This document shows positions 17,745 through 26,728 of a stretch of 63,481 bases of DNA, piece after piece. The position numbers and the translations under genes were made by a program. This DNA comes from Deltaproteobacteria bacterium (GTDB taxonomy: Bacteria > Myxococcota_A > Polyangia > JACPQR01): contig JACPQR010000068.1 in the NCBI GenBank assembly GCA_016190375.1, positions 1 through 63,481 on the forward strand, written 5' to 3'. Under the pieces are notes generated by a model. The model was given only the letters and a program-made list of their open reading frames with translations, was not told where the DNA came from and ran no database searches. Position 1 is the stretch's first letter; each line of letters starts with the position of its first letter.

Positions 17745-17826
17745 GGATTCAACAGGAAGGCGGGAAGGCAGGAAGGAACACCCTCGATCCGGTCTTCCTT
17801 CCTTCCCGCCTTCCTGTTCAACCTCC
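17745..17826. repeat. Long inverted repeat between divergent genes
   Basis: The arms AACAGGAAGGCGGGAAGG (17751-17768) and its exact reverse complement (17801-17818) pair over 18 bp. The match extends imperfectly outward (CCGGA...TCCGG) and inward (GGAAGG) across a loop of about 30 nt. It lies upstream of both the 17665 and 17840 genes, so it is not an ordinary terminator. It may be a miniature element or a regulatory hairpin. Confidence 0.75.
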
Positions 17827-17839
17827 GGACGAAACCGTG

Positions 17840-18472
17840 ATGACGCCCTCGTCGCCCCGGGCGGGCGACACCATCGCGGACCCCGACGGGGAATCTGCGG
17901 CGAGCCGCCGGTGGCACGTGCACTGCATGCCCGAAGGAGCGGGCTCCAGGGACGCGCGCGAGGTGGCCGCAGAGCGCAGATCCGGATTGAGGCACGAGCT
18001 GGTTCCGGCCGTGGGAGGGGGGCTCGTGGCCGGCGTCGCCGGCGGAGCGGTCATGGGCATACTCATGATGTTCCTTCGTGCCCTGGCCCAGCGTGACATC
18101 TGGACCTGGCTCAAGCTCGCGGCGATTCCATTGCTGGGCGACCGCGCGACGAGACCGGGCCTCGATCCCGGCGCGGTCCTGGTTGGCGCCGCCGTTCACT
18201 TCGCGATCTCCGCGACCTGGGGTCTCGTCTTCGGGATTCTGTTCCACGGGCTGACACGCGGCGTGACCGTGATCGCCGGGGCCGTCTGGGGGATCACGGT
18301 CTGGCTGGTCATGTTCTACCTCGTCCTGCCCGTCGCCGGCGCCGGCCAGGTCGTGCGCACCATGCCGGTCGCGCTCGCCTTGTTCGAGCACCTCGCGTTC
18401 GGCCTGTCCGTCGGCGCCGGCTTCCTTCCGTTCCAGCGACCCCTCGTCGCCCGAATTCCCGTGACGCCGTGA
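17840..18472 (+). CDS. Integral membrane protein of unknown function
   Basis: 210 residues with a hydrophilic N-terminus of about 50 residues and four predicted membrane segments: VGGGLVAGVAGGAVMGILMM, VGAAVHFAISATWGLVFGIL, VTVIAGAVWGITVWLVMFYL and HLAFGLSVGAGFLPF. It is close in style to small DUF1440/DUF6789-like membrane proteins, but I cannot name a function. Start is the ATG at 17840 (a GTG at 17837 overlaps it). Confidence 0.65.
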   Translation: MTPSSPRAGDTIADPDGESAASRRWHVHCMPEGAGSRDAREVAAERRSGLRHELVPAVGGGLVAGVAGGAVMGILMMFLRALAQRDIWTWLKLAAIPLLGDRATRPGLDPGAVLVGAAVHFAISATWGLVFGILFHGLTRGVTVIAGAVWGITVWLVMFYLVLPVAGAGQVVRTMPVALALFEHLAFGLSVGAGFLPFQRPLVARIPVTP

Positions 18473-18605
18473 CGGGGCTGGCTGCGGCCATGACAGTCCT
18501 CCCCGAATGGCCTACTTTCCGGGGCCAGTTGACCCCGCCGAAGCGCGAAATCATTGGGAATATTTTCTGCTCCGGGGTGGCGCACCGGATGCTCATGGTG
18601 GGGTC
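18473..18605. other. Intergenic leader of the beta-propeller lipoprotein gene
   Basis: 133 nt with an AT-richer core at about 18546-18566 (GGGAATATTTTC). TTGACC (18529-18534) and TATTTT (18561-18566) are both present, but 26 nt apart, too far for a standard promoter. Confidence 0.3.
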
Positions 18606-20576
18606 ATGCGCCACCATTTCTGGGTTTCCCTCTGCGCGGTCCTCATGGCTTGCAGCGCCGAGTTCGGCATCACGGTGCCCGAGGGCGGAGGAGGCGGTGG
18701 CGGCGGAGGGGGAGGCGACGACGACGACGACGAGCCGGCGGTGGATTGCGAGGATCCCGACGGAGACGGCTTCGGGAGCGGCCCGGACTGCGCTGGCTCC
18801 GACTGCAACGAGTCGGTCCCCGCCATCCACGACGACGCCGAGTGTGAAGAATACTGCGCGGCAAGCGGCAATCTGGCGCCGGGCTGCGCCTGCGACGGCG
18901 GCGACCCGCAGCCCTGCTACGGCGGCGACCCCGGTACGATCGGCATCGGACCTTGCCGCGGCGGAACCATGGCCTGCGAAGGCGGGCGATGGGGCGCCTG
19001 CGTGGGCCAGGTCCTGCCCGTCGACGAGATGTGCGACGAGGCGGACAACGACTGCGATGGAGCGGTGGACGACGGCGCCCTCTCGGCCTGCGGGAACTGC
19101 GACGCCCAGTGCGAGCTCGATTGCATCGGGATCGGGTGCGACGATGGGTTCGACCCCGAGGCCGACGGCGCGCAGTCGGTGATCCTCACGGACGAGGGCG
19201 GAATCACCCTGGGACGCACCGAGGGCGTGCGCAACCACGTGATCTGGGTCGCCAACAGCGGCCACGGGACCGTGACGAAGATCGACACGCGCACCCGCCT
19301 CGAGACCGGCCGTTACGTCACCGGCTGGGGAGGCGCGGCCGACAGCCCGTCGCGAACGACCGTCAACCCGCGAGGCGACGTGGCCGTGGCAAACCGCGGC
19401 GCGGGCGGCGAGGTGACGAAGTACCTCGCGAGCGATTGCCCCGATGTCGACGGCGACGGCCAGGTCGAGACGTCCACGGGCGCCGCCGACGTCTATCCCT
19501 TCCAGCAGGACGAGTGCTGGGCCTGGACGACCGCGGTCGGCGCGGGCGCCCGGGGCAGCGCCTTCGAGGTGCGCGTGCAGCTCGACGGCGGGATCGAGGA
19601 GTACCTCTGGGTGGGCGACTACACCCACAACGACATCCACGAGATCGACTCCGACACGGGCGCGCTGACCGGCCGGACCGTGGGCGGCCTGAGCCCCTAC
19701 GGCCTGGCGCTCGCTCCCGATCACAAGCTGTGGACCTTCGGTGCGGGCGGTCTGGTCTCGATCGACACCGACGACCTGACGACCGTGACGGTGCCCTTGC
19801 CCGCCGGCGAGTCCTGGTACGGAATCACCGCGGACCACCTCGGCCGCGTGTGGATCGGCGGGACCGTGGCCCGCTACGACCCGGCCGCGGGGACGTGGTC
19901 GTCTCCCGGAGCCCACGTCTGCGGCGGCGGAATCGCCGTCGACGCGGAGGGCAACGCGTGGGTCGGCGAGGGAGCGACGGGCTGGGCCTCCTACTGCACT
20001 CGTGGTGCCTGGCGGGTCGACGCCGACACGATGGAGGCCACTGACATCCCGGGCGCCGGCGGTCACGGCTGGGCGATCGACTTCGATGGCTCCGCGTGGT
20101 CCATCGAGTTCGTGGGCACCCGGGCCTTCGTCGTCGACCCGGACACGCTGGCGGTCGAGACCGTGCAGCCGCCCTTCGGAAGCGCCTACACGTACTCCGA
20201 CATGACGGGCTTCCAGCTCGTCAACGCGGTCAACCCGCTCGGGACGTACCCTCACGTCGTGTCGGCCTGCGGCACGGACCCGGTCCACTGGGGCCAGCTC
20301 ACGTGGGATGCGGACGTCCCGGCAGAGACGTCGATCACGTTCCGGGCGAAGACCGCGGACGACGTGGCGGGGCTGGCGGCCGCGACCGCGATCGAGCTGG
20401 GGATCACTCCCGACGCGGACTCCCCGCTCTCGATCGACGACGCATTCACCGCGGCCGGGGTGCAGTCCAAGAACTTCCTCCTCGTGGAGGCCACTCTGCT
20501 GGCGACCGGGAGCGAGAACGCTCCAACGCTGAACAGCCTGCAGGTGAGCTGGAGCTGCCCGCCAGTTCTCGAGTAG
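18606..20576 (+). CDS. Lipoprotein with Gly/Asp tract, MopE motif and beta-propeller
   Basis: 656 residues. A lipoprotein signal (VSLCAVLMAC) is followed by an uninterrupted run of 11 Gly and then 5 Asp, giving a flexible acidic spacer. MopE-type metal-binding segments come next (EDPDGDGFGSGPDC, MCDEADNDCDGAVDD). Residues from about 210 to 520 contain repeats of NHVIWVANSGHGTVTKID, EYLWVGDYTHNDIHEID and GRVWIGGTVARYDP, a virginiamycin B lyase/NHL-like beta-propeller. A C-terminal beta-sandwich follows. It is probably surface-exposed; no ligand can be named. Confidence 0.8.
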   Translation: MRHHFWVSLCAVLMACSAEFGITVPEGGGGGGGGGGGDDDDDEPAVDCEDPDGDGFGSGPDCAGSDCNESVPAIHDDAECEEYCAASGNLAPGCACDGGDPQPCYGGDPGTIGIGPCRGGTMACEGGRWGACVGQVLPVDEMCDEADNDCDGAVDDGALSACGNCDAQCELDCIGIGCDDGFDPEADGAQSVILTDEGGITLGRTEGVRNHVIWVANSGHGTVTKIDTRTRLETGRYVTGWGGAADSPSRTTVNPRGDVAVANRGAGGEVTKYLASDCPDVDGDGQVETSTGAADVYPFQQDECWAWTTAVGAGARGSAFEVRVQLDGGIEEYLWVGDYTHNDIHEIDSDTGALTGRTVGGLSPYGLALAPDHKLWTFGAGGLVSIDTDDLTTVTVPLPAGESWYGITADHLGRVWIGGTVARYDPAAGTWSSPGAHVCGGGIAVDAEGNAWVGEGATGWASYCTRGAWRVDADTMEATDIPGAGGHGWAIDFDGSAWSIEFVGTRAFVVDPDTLAVETVQPPFGSAYTYSDMTGFQLVNAVNPLGTYPHVVSACGTDPVHWGQLTWDADVPAETSITFRAKTADDVAGLAAATAIELGITPDADSPLSIDDAFTAAGVQSKNFLLVEATLLATGSENAPTLNSLQVSWSCPPVLE

Positions 20577-20611
20577 CGTTTCTCCCGCTTCTGCTACATT
20601 CCCGCCCGTCG

Positions 20612-21814
20612 ATGACCGACTGGTCCGGCGACATCGCCATCATCGGCGCAGGGATCGTGGGCCTCGCCACGGCGCGTGAGCTCCAGCGTCGCCGACCTCG
20701 AGCCCGGATCGCGGTCGTCGAGAAGGAGGACGGCATCGGCCGGCACCAGACCGGGCACAACAGCGGCGTCCTGCACTCCGGTCTGTATTACTCGCCCGGC
20801 TCGCTGAAGGCTCGGACCTGCGTGGCCGGCGCCGCGGCGCTCGCGCGCTACTGCGACGAGCGGGGAATTCCGCTCGAGCGCTGTGGCAAGGTGATCGTCG
20901 CGCGCGACGATTCGGAGCTCGACCCCCTACACGAGCTGTACCGGCGAGGTGTGAGGAACGGCGTGGACGGTCTGGCGATCGTCGGGCCGGAGCGGCTGCG
21001 AGAGATCGAGCCTCACGTCGAGGGCAAGTCGGCGCTCTACTCGGCGGGCACGGCGATCGTCGACTTCGGCCTCGTCGCCGCGTCTCTCGCGGACGACGTC
21101 AAGGGCGCCGGCGGCGCGATCCTCACCGCGCACGAGGTCGTCGCGGTCAGCGAGACCTCCCGGACCGTGGCCGTCGAGACGACGTGGGGCGATCTCGAGG
21201 CCGGGCGGGTGATCGCCTGCGCGGGACTGCAGGCCGACCGGGTCGCGGCCCTGACCGGGTCGGCGCGGGAGCCGGCCATCGTGCCTTTCCGCGGCGATTA
21301 CTGGCTCCTCCCTGCCCAGCGGCGCCACCTCGTGCGCAGCCTCGTCTATCCCGTTCCCGATCCGAGGTTCCCTTTTCTCGGCGTCCACTTCACGCGCCGG
21401 CTCGACGGAGAGGTGTGGCTGGGACCGAGCGCCGTGCCCGCGCTCGCGCGAGAGGGCTATCGCCGAGGCACGATCGAGCTGCGCGATGGGCTCGACACCT
21501 TGACCTACCCCGGGTTCTGGCGGCTCGTCTCGCGCCACGCGGCGGCGGGGCTGGGCGAGATGATCCGGGACGCCAGCCGCCGGACGCTCCTGCGGTCCCT
21601 TCGCACGTTCGTGCCCGAGCTCGAGCTCTCGGATCTGCTGCCCGGCCCCTCGGGGATCCGTGCCCAGGCGCTGGCGCGCGACGGGACGCTCGTTGAGGAC
21701 TTCGTCGTCGAGCACAAGGGCCGCGTCACGCACGTGCGAAACGCCCCCTCGCCAGCCGCGACCTCGTCGCTGGCCATCGCAGACCTCGTGGCCGACGCCG
21801 TGGAAGTGGAATGA
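20612..21814 (+). CDS. lhgO: L-2-hydroxyglutarate oxidase
   Basis: 400 residues. An FAD-dependent oxidase/dehydrogenase converting L-2-hydroxyglutarate to 2-oxoglutarate. It has the Rossmann GAGIVGLATARELQRRRP at the N-terminus, then the LhgO signature GIGRHQTGHNSGVLHSGLYY, PFRGDYWLL, FPFLGVHFTRR and GIRAQALARDG. The length fits the family. A TACATT hexamer ends 11 nt before the ATG. It converges on tRNA-Phe. Confidence 0.9.
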   Translation: MTDWSGDIAIIGAGIVGLATARELQRRRPRARIAVVEKEDGIGRHQTGHNSGVLHSGLYYSPGSLKARTCVAGAAALARYCDERGIPLERCGKVIVARDDSELDPLHELYRRGVRNGVDGLAIVGPERLREIEPHVEGKSALYSAGTAIVDFGLVAASLADDVKGAGGAILTAHEVVAVSETSRTVAVETTWGDLEAGRVIACAGLQADRVAALTGSAREPAIVPFRGDYWLLPAQRRHLVRSLVYPVPDPRFPFLGVHFTRRLDGEVWLGPSAVPALAREGYRRGTIELRDGLDTLTYPGFWRLVSRHAAAGLGEMIRDASRRTLLRSLRTFVPELELSDLLPGPSGIRAQALARDGTLVEDFVVEHKGRVTHVRNAPSPAATSSLAIADLVADAVEVE

Positions 21815-21817
21815 CGG

Positions 21818-21890
21818 TGCCCAGGGACGGAATCGAACCGCCCACACGAGGATTTTCAGTCCTCTGCTCTACCTACTGAGCTACCTGGGC
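21818..21890 (-). tRNA. tRNA-Phe (anticodon GAA)
   Basis: A 73-nt cloverleaf on the minus strand. The acceptor GCCCAGG pairs with CCTGGGC, the D-arm is GCTC...GAGC, the anticodon arm is GAGGA-CTGAAAA-TCCTC, and the T-loop is TTCGATT. The discriminator is A. The genome continues CCG, so the terminal CCA is not fully encoded and must be added enzymatically. Confidence 0.97.
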
Positions 21891-21904
21891 CGAAAAGCGT
21901 CGTA

Positions 21905-21933
21905 GGTGTAACCGGTCGACCGTGAGGTGTCAA
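21905..21933 (-). promoter_or_regulatory. Promoter of tRNA-Phe
   Basis: On the minus strand, a perfect TTGACA (21933-21928), a 17-nt spacer and TACACC (21910-21905). The predicted transcript start is about 8 nt before the tRNA 5' end. Confidence 0.6.
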
Positions 21934-21997
21934 CGACCGGGTCGGCTTGGCCGAAACGAGCGGTCGCTGTCCTGGTGCGAGGCGGCGGAGGGCGGTG

Positions 21998-22003
21998 TAG
22001 ATT
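21998..22003 (+). promoter_or_regulatory. -10 element of a leaderless promoter for the acyl-CoA dehydrogenase
   Basis: TAGATT ends 8 nt before the ATG at 22012; no -35 is recognisable. Confidence 0.45.
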
Positions 22004-22011
22004 CGGCGCGA

Positions 22012-23175
22012 ATGGACGATCGACCGCTGACGGACGTCACCGACACCACAGCGCCCACCCAGGAGCATCGCCTGCTCAGGCAGATGGTCCGCGATCTCAC
22101 CCAGGCGGAGATCGAGCCGCAGGCGGACGAGCACGACAGGCTCGGCAAGCTCAACGTCGGCCTGCTGCGACGGTGCGGCGAGCTGGGGCTCCTGGGGATC
22201 ACCGTTCCCGCCGAGGACGGCGGCGCCGGGATGGACGCGCTCGCCGCGGTGATCGCCCACCACGAGATGTCGAAGTCAGACCCGGGTTTCACGCTCGCTC
22301 ACCTCGCGCACTCGATCCTCTTCGTGAACAACTTCTACCGCGGATCGACGCCCGAGCAGCGCAGGCGCTATCTGGCCAAGGTCCTGTCGGGCGAGTGGAT
22401 CGGAGGGATGGGCATGACCGAGCCCTCCGGCGGCACGGACGTCCTCGGGATGCAGGCGAAGGCACGCCGTGACGGCTCGCGGTTCCTTCTGACCGGCCGC
22501 AAGACGCTCATCACGAACGGGCCCGAGGGCGACGTGTTCATCGTCTACGCGAAGGTCGACGACCGGATCACGACCTTCATCGTCGAGTCCGGTTTCCCGG
22601 GTTTCTCGAAGGGCCAGAAGATCGACAAGATGGGAATGCGCGCGAGCACGATGTGCGAGCTCGTGATGGACGACTGCGTCGTGCCGGCAGAGAACGTCCT
22701 GGGCAAGGTCGGCGGTGGGCTGACCAACATGATGCGGAACCTGGAGATCGAGCGCCTCGCGCTCGCGGCGATGAGCCTCGGAATCGCCGACCGGTGCCTG
22801 GACGTGATGGTGCGCTACTCCGTCGACCGCATGGCGTTCGGCAAGGCGATCGCCTCGTTCGGTCAGGTCCAGCGCTACATCGCGGACAGCTACGCCATGA
22901 CCGAGGCCGCGCGCGCTCTGATCTACGGCGTGGCCCGATCGCTCGACCAGGACCGGAGGAACCGCCTCGGCTCGGACGCCGCGAAGCTCTTCGCCGCGCC
23001 GGTCGGCAAGCAGGTCGCCGACGCCGCGATGCAGGTCCTCGGTGGGTGGGGCTACTGCACCGAGTACAAGATCGAGCGGTTCCTCCGCGACGCCAAGCTC
23101 CTCGAGATCGGCGGCGGGACGCTCGAGTCGCACCAGAAGAACATCACGCGAGAGCTCACGGGCCTGCGCGAGTAG
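22012..23175 (+). CDS. Acyl-CoA dehydrogenase (isovaleryl-CoA dehydrogenase-like)
   Basis: 387 residues. FAD enzyme introducing a 2,3 double bond into an acyl-CoA. The N-terminal helical domain carries LGLLGITVPAEDGGAGMD. The middle domain has GGMGMTEPSGGTDVLGM and the C-terminal helices GGWGYCTEYKIERFLRDAK. The segment KLLEIGGGTLESHQ corresponds to the KLYEIGAGTSE of isovaleryl-CoA dehydrogenases, suggesting branched-chain substrates. There is no ETF or enoyl-hydratase partner nearby; an enoyl-CoA hydratase lies 11 kb away. Confidence 0.88.
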   Translation: MDDRPLTDVTDTTAPTQEHRLLRQMVRDLTQAEIEPQADEHDRLGKLNVGLLRRCGELGLLGITVPAEDGGAGMDALAAVIAHHEMSKSDPGFTLAHLAHSILFVNNFYRGSTPEQRRRYLAKVLSGEWIGGMGMTEPSGGTDVLGMQAKARRDGSRFLLTGRKTLITNGPEGDVFIVYAKVDDRITTFIVESGFPGFSKGQKIDKMGMRASTMCELVMDDCVVPAENVLGKVGGGLTNMMRNLEIERLALAAMSLGIADRCLDVMVRYSVDRMAFGKAIASFGQVQRYIADSYAMTEAARALIYGVARSLDQDRRNRLGSDAAKLFAAPVGKQVADAAMQVLGGWGYCTEYKIERFLRDAKLLEIGGGTLESHQKNITRELTGLRE

Positions 23176-23272
23176 GATCGCGGCCTCAGAGCCGCGACGG
23201 ATCGGGGGCTGCATCGTCGCCGGGCTCGACCTCGACGGCTCGCCCCCCGGGGACCGTGCGATCCGTCACCGG

Positions 23273-23947
23273 CTATCGTCCCTTCTGCATCGCGGCCTTC
23301 TGGGACAGCCACGTCCTCTGCAGAACGTCGACGATCCCACCCAGGCGATCCACCTCGGGCGTGCGGCGCTCGAGGACCTCGGTGAAGAAGAGCGCGTAGT
23401 CGTGGTCGCGACGCCGGCGCACGACGCCCGTGAGCGACACCTGCTCGCCGTCCTCGATCGATAGCTGCAGCCCGACGGCGCTCTCGAGCGCCAGATCGGG
23501 ATCGAGCTCCGGCGTGAACTGGAGCAGGATCCCGCCGAGGCTGATGTTCACCGGTCTGGGCCAGAAGGCCTGACCGCTCGCCCTGACCTTCACCCTCAGG
23601 CGGGAGCCCGGCATCACCGGGATCCGGGCGGCGCGCCGGACGTCGGCAGTCGCGATGGACAGCGGCAGCTCGAGGACGAGCAGCGAGGCGCTCGCCTGGT
23701 AGTCGCGGATCCTGGTCATGAACATGCGGCCGAGGTTCCCCTGGTGGAACGACACGGAGCCGACTCCGAGCGGCCAGATCACCGCGCCGTCGGGCACCGA
23801 GAAGAGCTCGATCGTGACGGTCTCGTCGGCGACCTCGGTGAACCGCCCCTGGCAGAGCACGGTGGGCTCACGGGTGATGATCGCGGCAGGGCAGAAGCCT
23901 CGACAGGAGCTCTCGAGCACCACTCGGACGTCGGACTCCTCGGCCAT
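23273..23947 (-). CDS. PilZ-domain protein
   Basis: 224 residues. An N-terminal YcgR-like beta-barrel is followed by a PilZ domain: RRAARIPV (the RxxxR c-di-GMP motif) and NISLGGILL (D/NxSxxG) near residues 100-140. It is therefore a likely cyclic-di-GMP effector, perhaps linked to motility or polysaccharide. The final 35 residues (VDRLGGIVDVLQRTWLSQKAAMQ) form an extra helix. The start lies 6 nt after a TATCCT -10-like hexamer. Confidence 0.85.
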   Translation of the reverse strand: MAEESDVRVVLESSCRGFCPAAIITREPTVLCQGRFTEVADETVTIELFSVPDGAVIWPLGVGSVSFHQGNLGRMFMTRIRDYQASASLLVLELPLSIATADVRRAARIPVMPGSRLRVKVRASGQAFWPRPVNISLGGILLQFTPELDPDLALESAVGLQLSIEDGEQVSLTGVVRRRRDHDYALFFTEVLERRTPEVDRLGGIVDVLQRTWLSQKAAMQKGR

Positions 23948-23953
23948 GGACGA

Positions 23954-23959
23954 AGGATA
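23954..23959 (-). promoter_or_regulatory. -10 element of a leaderless promoter for the PilZ gene
   Basis: TATCCT on the minus strand ends 6 nt before the ATG at 23947. Confidence 0.4.
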
Positions 23960-24040
23960 TCCTAGTGGCGTGCCCCGCGGCGATATCCCGATCGGGGCTC
24001 GCCGGGTGGCGCCTCATGGTAGGCTTCCGCCACCGGGTCC

Positions 24041-24292
24041 ATGCGACTCCTCCATGCACTCGCGTCGCAGTCCGACAACACGACGCTCGAGGAGTGCGCC
24101 GAGTGCCAGGGGAGCGTGTGCGCAGGCGAGCCGAACGGGCGATCCGGTTGCCAGAACTGGGAGGTCCCCTGCGTCGACGGGCACGCCCTCGTCCGGTCGT
24201 GCTGCGAGGACCAGGACTGCACCGACGTCGGCGCGCTGTGCGGGGCGCACACGGGGCCGCACCGGATCTGCACGTTCGGCGACGACATCTGA
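24041..24292 (+). CDS. Possible small cysteine-rich protein
   Basis: 83 residues with ten cysteines, including CAECQGSVC and SCCEDQDC, like the Cys-rich modules of the lipoproteins nearby. No signal peptide or good ribosome-binding site is visible. It may be a remnant, a cytoplasmic metal-binding protein, or an incorrectly started gene. The stop lies 13 nt before the aminotransferase start. Confidence 0.4.
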   Translation: MRLLHALASQSDNTTLEECAECQGSVCAGEPNGRSGCQNWEVPCVDGHALVRSCCEDQDCTDVGALCGAHTGPHRICTFGDDI

Positions 24293-24305
24293 CGGGGTCC
24301 TTCGC

Positions 24306-25463
24306 GTGTTCTCCAGACGGACCGGCTGGGACCTCGCGCCGAACCGGCTCACGCTGCTCCTCGAGGAGCGCCGGCGGTCGGGAGCGCCGATCCTCGACCT
24401 GACGGAGTCGAACCCGACGGCCGTCTGGTTGGACGTGCCGGGCGACGAGATCCGGGCCGCGATCAGCCTGCCGGGCTCGCTGCTGTATGCCCCCGATCCC
24501 ATGGGCCTGCCGTCGGCCCGCGCGGCGGTCGCGGCCAGGTACGGGATCGACCCTGGCCGGATCGTGCTCACGGCGAGCACGAGCGAGGCCTACTCCTGGC
24601 TCTTCAAGCTGCTGTGCGATCCGGGGGACGAGGTGCTGGCCCCGACACCCTCGTACCCGCTCTGCGAGTACCTCGCGATGCTCGAGAGCGTCGTCGTCCG
24701 GCCGTACCCGCTGGGCTGGGACGGGAGCTGGCACATCGAGCTCGGCGCGCTCGAAGCCGCGATACGGCCGACTACCCGCGCGGTCCTGGTCGTCCACCCG
24801 AACAACCCCACCGGGGCGTTCCTGAAGCGCGAGGAGCTGCGCGCCCTCGACGCGATCTGCGCGCGCCACGATCTCGCGATCGTGTCGGACGAGGTCTTTC
24901 ACGAGTACGGCCTGGCCGACGACGACCGCCGTGCGGGGATGGTGGCGCTCGAGAGCGGCGTTCTGAGCTTCTCGATGTCGGGCCTGTCCAAGCAGGCGGG
25001 GCTGCCGCAGCTCAAGTGCGGGTGGATCGTCGTCGGCGGACCCGAGGAAGTCCGCTCCAAGGCGCTCGAACGCCTCGAGATGATCGCAGACACGTACCTC
25101 TCGGTCGCCACGCCGGTGCAGGTCGGGCTCGCGCGCCTCCTCGAGCTCGCCGACTCGATCCGCGCGTCGATCCGGTCCAGGCTGGCCAAGAACCGCGCCT
25201 CTCTCTCGCGCGCGCTGTCGGCTGCTCCCTCCGTGCAGCTCCTGGATAGTGAGGGCGGCTGGTACGCCGTCCTTCGGGTGCCGGCGATCCGGTCCGAAGA
25301 GGAATGGGCTCTCGAGCTCCTCGGCAGCCAGGGGGTTCTCGTGCAGCCCGGCTATTTCTTCGACTTCGCCACGGGGGGCATACTCGTGCTGAGCCTCCTT
25401 TGCCGCGAGGACGTCTTCACCGACGGCGCCCTGCGGATCGCGCGGAGCGCGAGCGGGCTCTGA
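24306..25463 (+). CDS. PLP-dependent aminotransferase, class I/II
   Basis: 385 residues from a GTG start. Fold type I aminotransferase: LTESNPTAV near the N-terminus, the cofactor Asp/Asn region VLVVHPNNPTGAFL and IVSDEVFHEYG, and the Schiff-base Lys in SMSGLSKQAGLPQLKCGW. The C-terminal Arg region (VLSLLCREDVF) is present. The donor and acceptor cannot be told; the nearest relatives are alanine/aspartate-type enzymes. Confidence 0.85.
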   Translation: MFSRRTGWDLAPNRLTLLLEERRRSGAPILDLTESNPTAVWLDVPGDEIRAAISLPGSLLYAPDPMGLPSARAAVAARYGIDPGRIVLTASTSEAYSWLFKLLCDPGDEVLAPTPSYPLCEYLAMLESVVVRPYPLGWDGSWHIELGALEAAIRPTTRAVLVVHPNNPTGAFLKREELRALDAICARHDLAIVSDEVFHEYGLADDDRRAGMVALESGVLSFSMSGLSKQAGLPQLKCGWIVVGGPEEVRSKALERLEMIADTYLSVATPVQVGLARLLELADSIRASIRSRLAKNRASLSRALSAAPSVQLLDSEGGWYAVLRVPAIRSEEEWALELLGSQGVLVQPGYFFDFATGGILVLSLLCREDVFTDGALRIARSASGL

Positions 25464-25509
25464 ACGCGAAGGGAGGTCGACCGTGTATCATCGCGCCGTC
25501 CGGAGGCCC

Positions 25510-25965
25510 ATGCGAATACGAGCTCTCGTCGCGCTTCTCTCGTCGATCGCAGTCGTCGCCCCTGCCTGTGGCTCCAGGGACGTCGGTCCTCCGGCGCCGT
25601 CGACGCAAGGCCCACCGCCACCGCAGCCGAGCGCCCCGGCCGACACTCCGCAGCCAGACGGGGCAGCGACGCTGGCAGCCCCACCCTCCGATCCGGACGG
25701 CACCGTCATGCCCGCCGACGTGCCGTCGCGGCCCCCGCTCGCGGTGTGCGTGGAGCAGCCGGGCGGTTCGCTCCGCCCGGCGCTCGTGCGCGGCAGCATC
25801 GCCGGAGTCTACGACGCCGAGGCGCCGCTGCGGCTGGCGCACCTCAACTGGATGGCCGCAGGCGTCGGCTGCGTGACGTACCCCGGCAGCTCGACGCGCC
25901 GGGCCAGGTGCGGGTCGGCCGTTACCGACGCGCCCGTCGTCACGCCGACACCGTGCGGGCAGTAG
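25510..25965 (+). CDS. Small proline-rich lipoprotein
   Basis: 151 residues, unrecognised. The lipoprotein signal MRIRALVALLSSIAVVAPAC ends at the lipobox Cys. A Pro/Ala-rich spacer (about residues 25-70) precedes a small domain with four further Cys (AVCVEQPGG, VGCVTYPGS, RARCGSA, PTPCGQ). ATG 25510 is chosen over 25483 because the signal peptide starts there. It is followed 28 nt later by an SDR gene. Confidence 0.65.
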   Translation: MRIRALVALLSSIAVVAPACGSRDVGPPAPSTQGPPPPQPSAPADTPQPDGAATLAAPPSDPDGTVMPADVPSRPPLAVCVEQPGGSLRPALVRGSIAGVYDAEAPLRLAHLNWMAAGVGCVTYPGSSTRRARCGSAVTDAPVVTPTPCGQ

Positions 25966-25993
25966 CGGCGGGCGCACGACGAAGGAGGTTCTC

Positions 25994-26725
25994 ATGGGCA
26001 AGGTCGCACTGATCACGGGTGGAGCCAGAGGGATCGGAAGGCAGATCGGCGAGGCGCTTGCGCGCCAGGGGAGCAGCGTGGCCGTCTGCTACCGGACGAG
26101 CGAGGAGGAGGGGCGGGCGGCGAGGGCGGGCTTCGAGGCCCTCGGGGCACGCGCGATGGCGGTCAGGGCCGACGTCTCTCGTCCAGAGGAGGCCCAGACC
26201 CTTGCCGCCGCCGTCGCGGCCGAGCTCGGCCCCGTCGAGATCCTGGTGCACGCGGCGGGGCCCTACCACAGGGTCAACCTGCTCGAGGAGACGGTCGACG
26301 GGTGGAACGCGATGTTCGCCAACAACCTCCACTCGCTCTTCTACATGATCAGGGCCGTCGCCCCTGCGATGATCGAGCGGCGGCACGGTCGGATCCTCGC
26401 CTTCGGGATGGCGAACGCCGACAAGCTGGCCGCCCAGACGGAGGTCACCGCCCACTACCTCGCCAAGGCCGGCATCCTCGGCCTCGTGCGCTCGTACGCC
26501 AAGGCGCTCGCCAAGCACGGAATCACGGTCAACGCGATCTCACCGGGCTTCATCCAGTCGGGGAGCGCCCCGGGCGAGGAGCTGGAGAAGATGAAGAAGA
26601 ACATCCCGGCCGGCTACGTGGGCTCGACCGACGACGCGGTGGCCGTGGCGACCTTCCTGCTCTCGGATGCGGCCCGGTACGTGAATGGAACCAACGTTCA
26701 CCTCTCGGGCGCGTGGGGGGTCTAG
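25994..26725 (+). CDS. SDR-family oxidoreductase lacking the usual catalytic Ser
   Basis: 243 residues behind an AAGGAGG ribosome-binding site. Cofactor motif ITGGARGIGRQIG, then VHAAG and HYLAK (Tyr-x3-Lys). Thirteen residues before the Tyr, where classical members have Ser, the sequence is GMANADKLAAQ with no Ser or Thr. The protein may therefore use a different catalytic arrangement or have altered activity. The C-terminus (NAISPGFIQSG, VNGTNVHLSGAWGV) is otherwise FabG-like. It converges with ggt, 3 nt between stops. Confidence 0.82.
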   Translation: MGKVALITGGARGIGRQIGEALARQGSSVAVCYRTSEEEGRAARAGFEALGARAMAVRADVSRPEEAQTLAAAVAAELGPVEILVHAAGPYHRVNLLEETVDGWNAMFANNLHSLFYMIRAVAPAMIERRHGRILAFGMANADKLAAQTEVTAHYLAKAGILGLVRSYAKALAKHGITVNAISPGFIQSGSAPGEELEKMKKNIPAGYVGSTDDAVAVATFLLSDAARYVNGTNVHLSGAWGV

Positions 26726-26728
26726 ATC

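Noticed and set aside
18529..18566. Promoter TTGACC/TATTTT for the beta-propeller lipoprotein
   Set aside because: The 26-nt spacing is too long and no start codon in the right frame lies at the leaderless distance.
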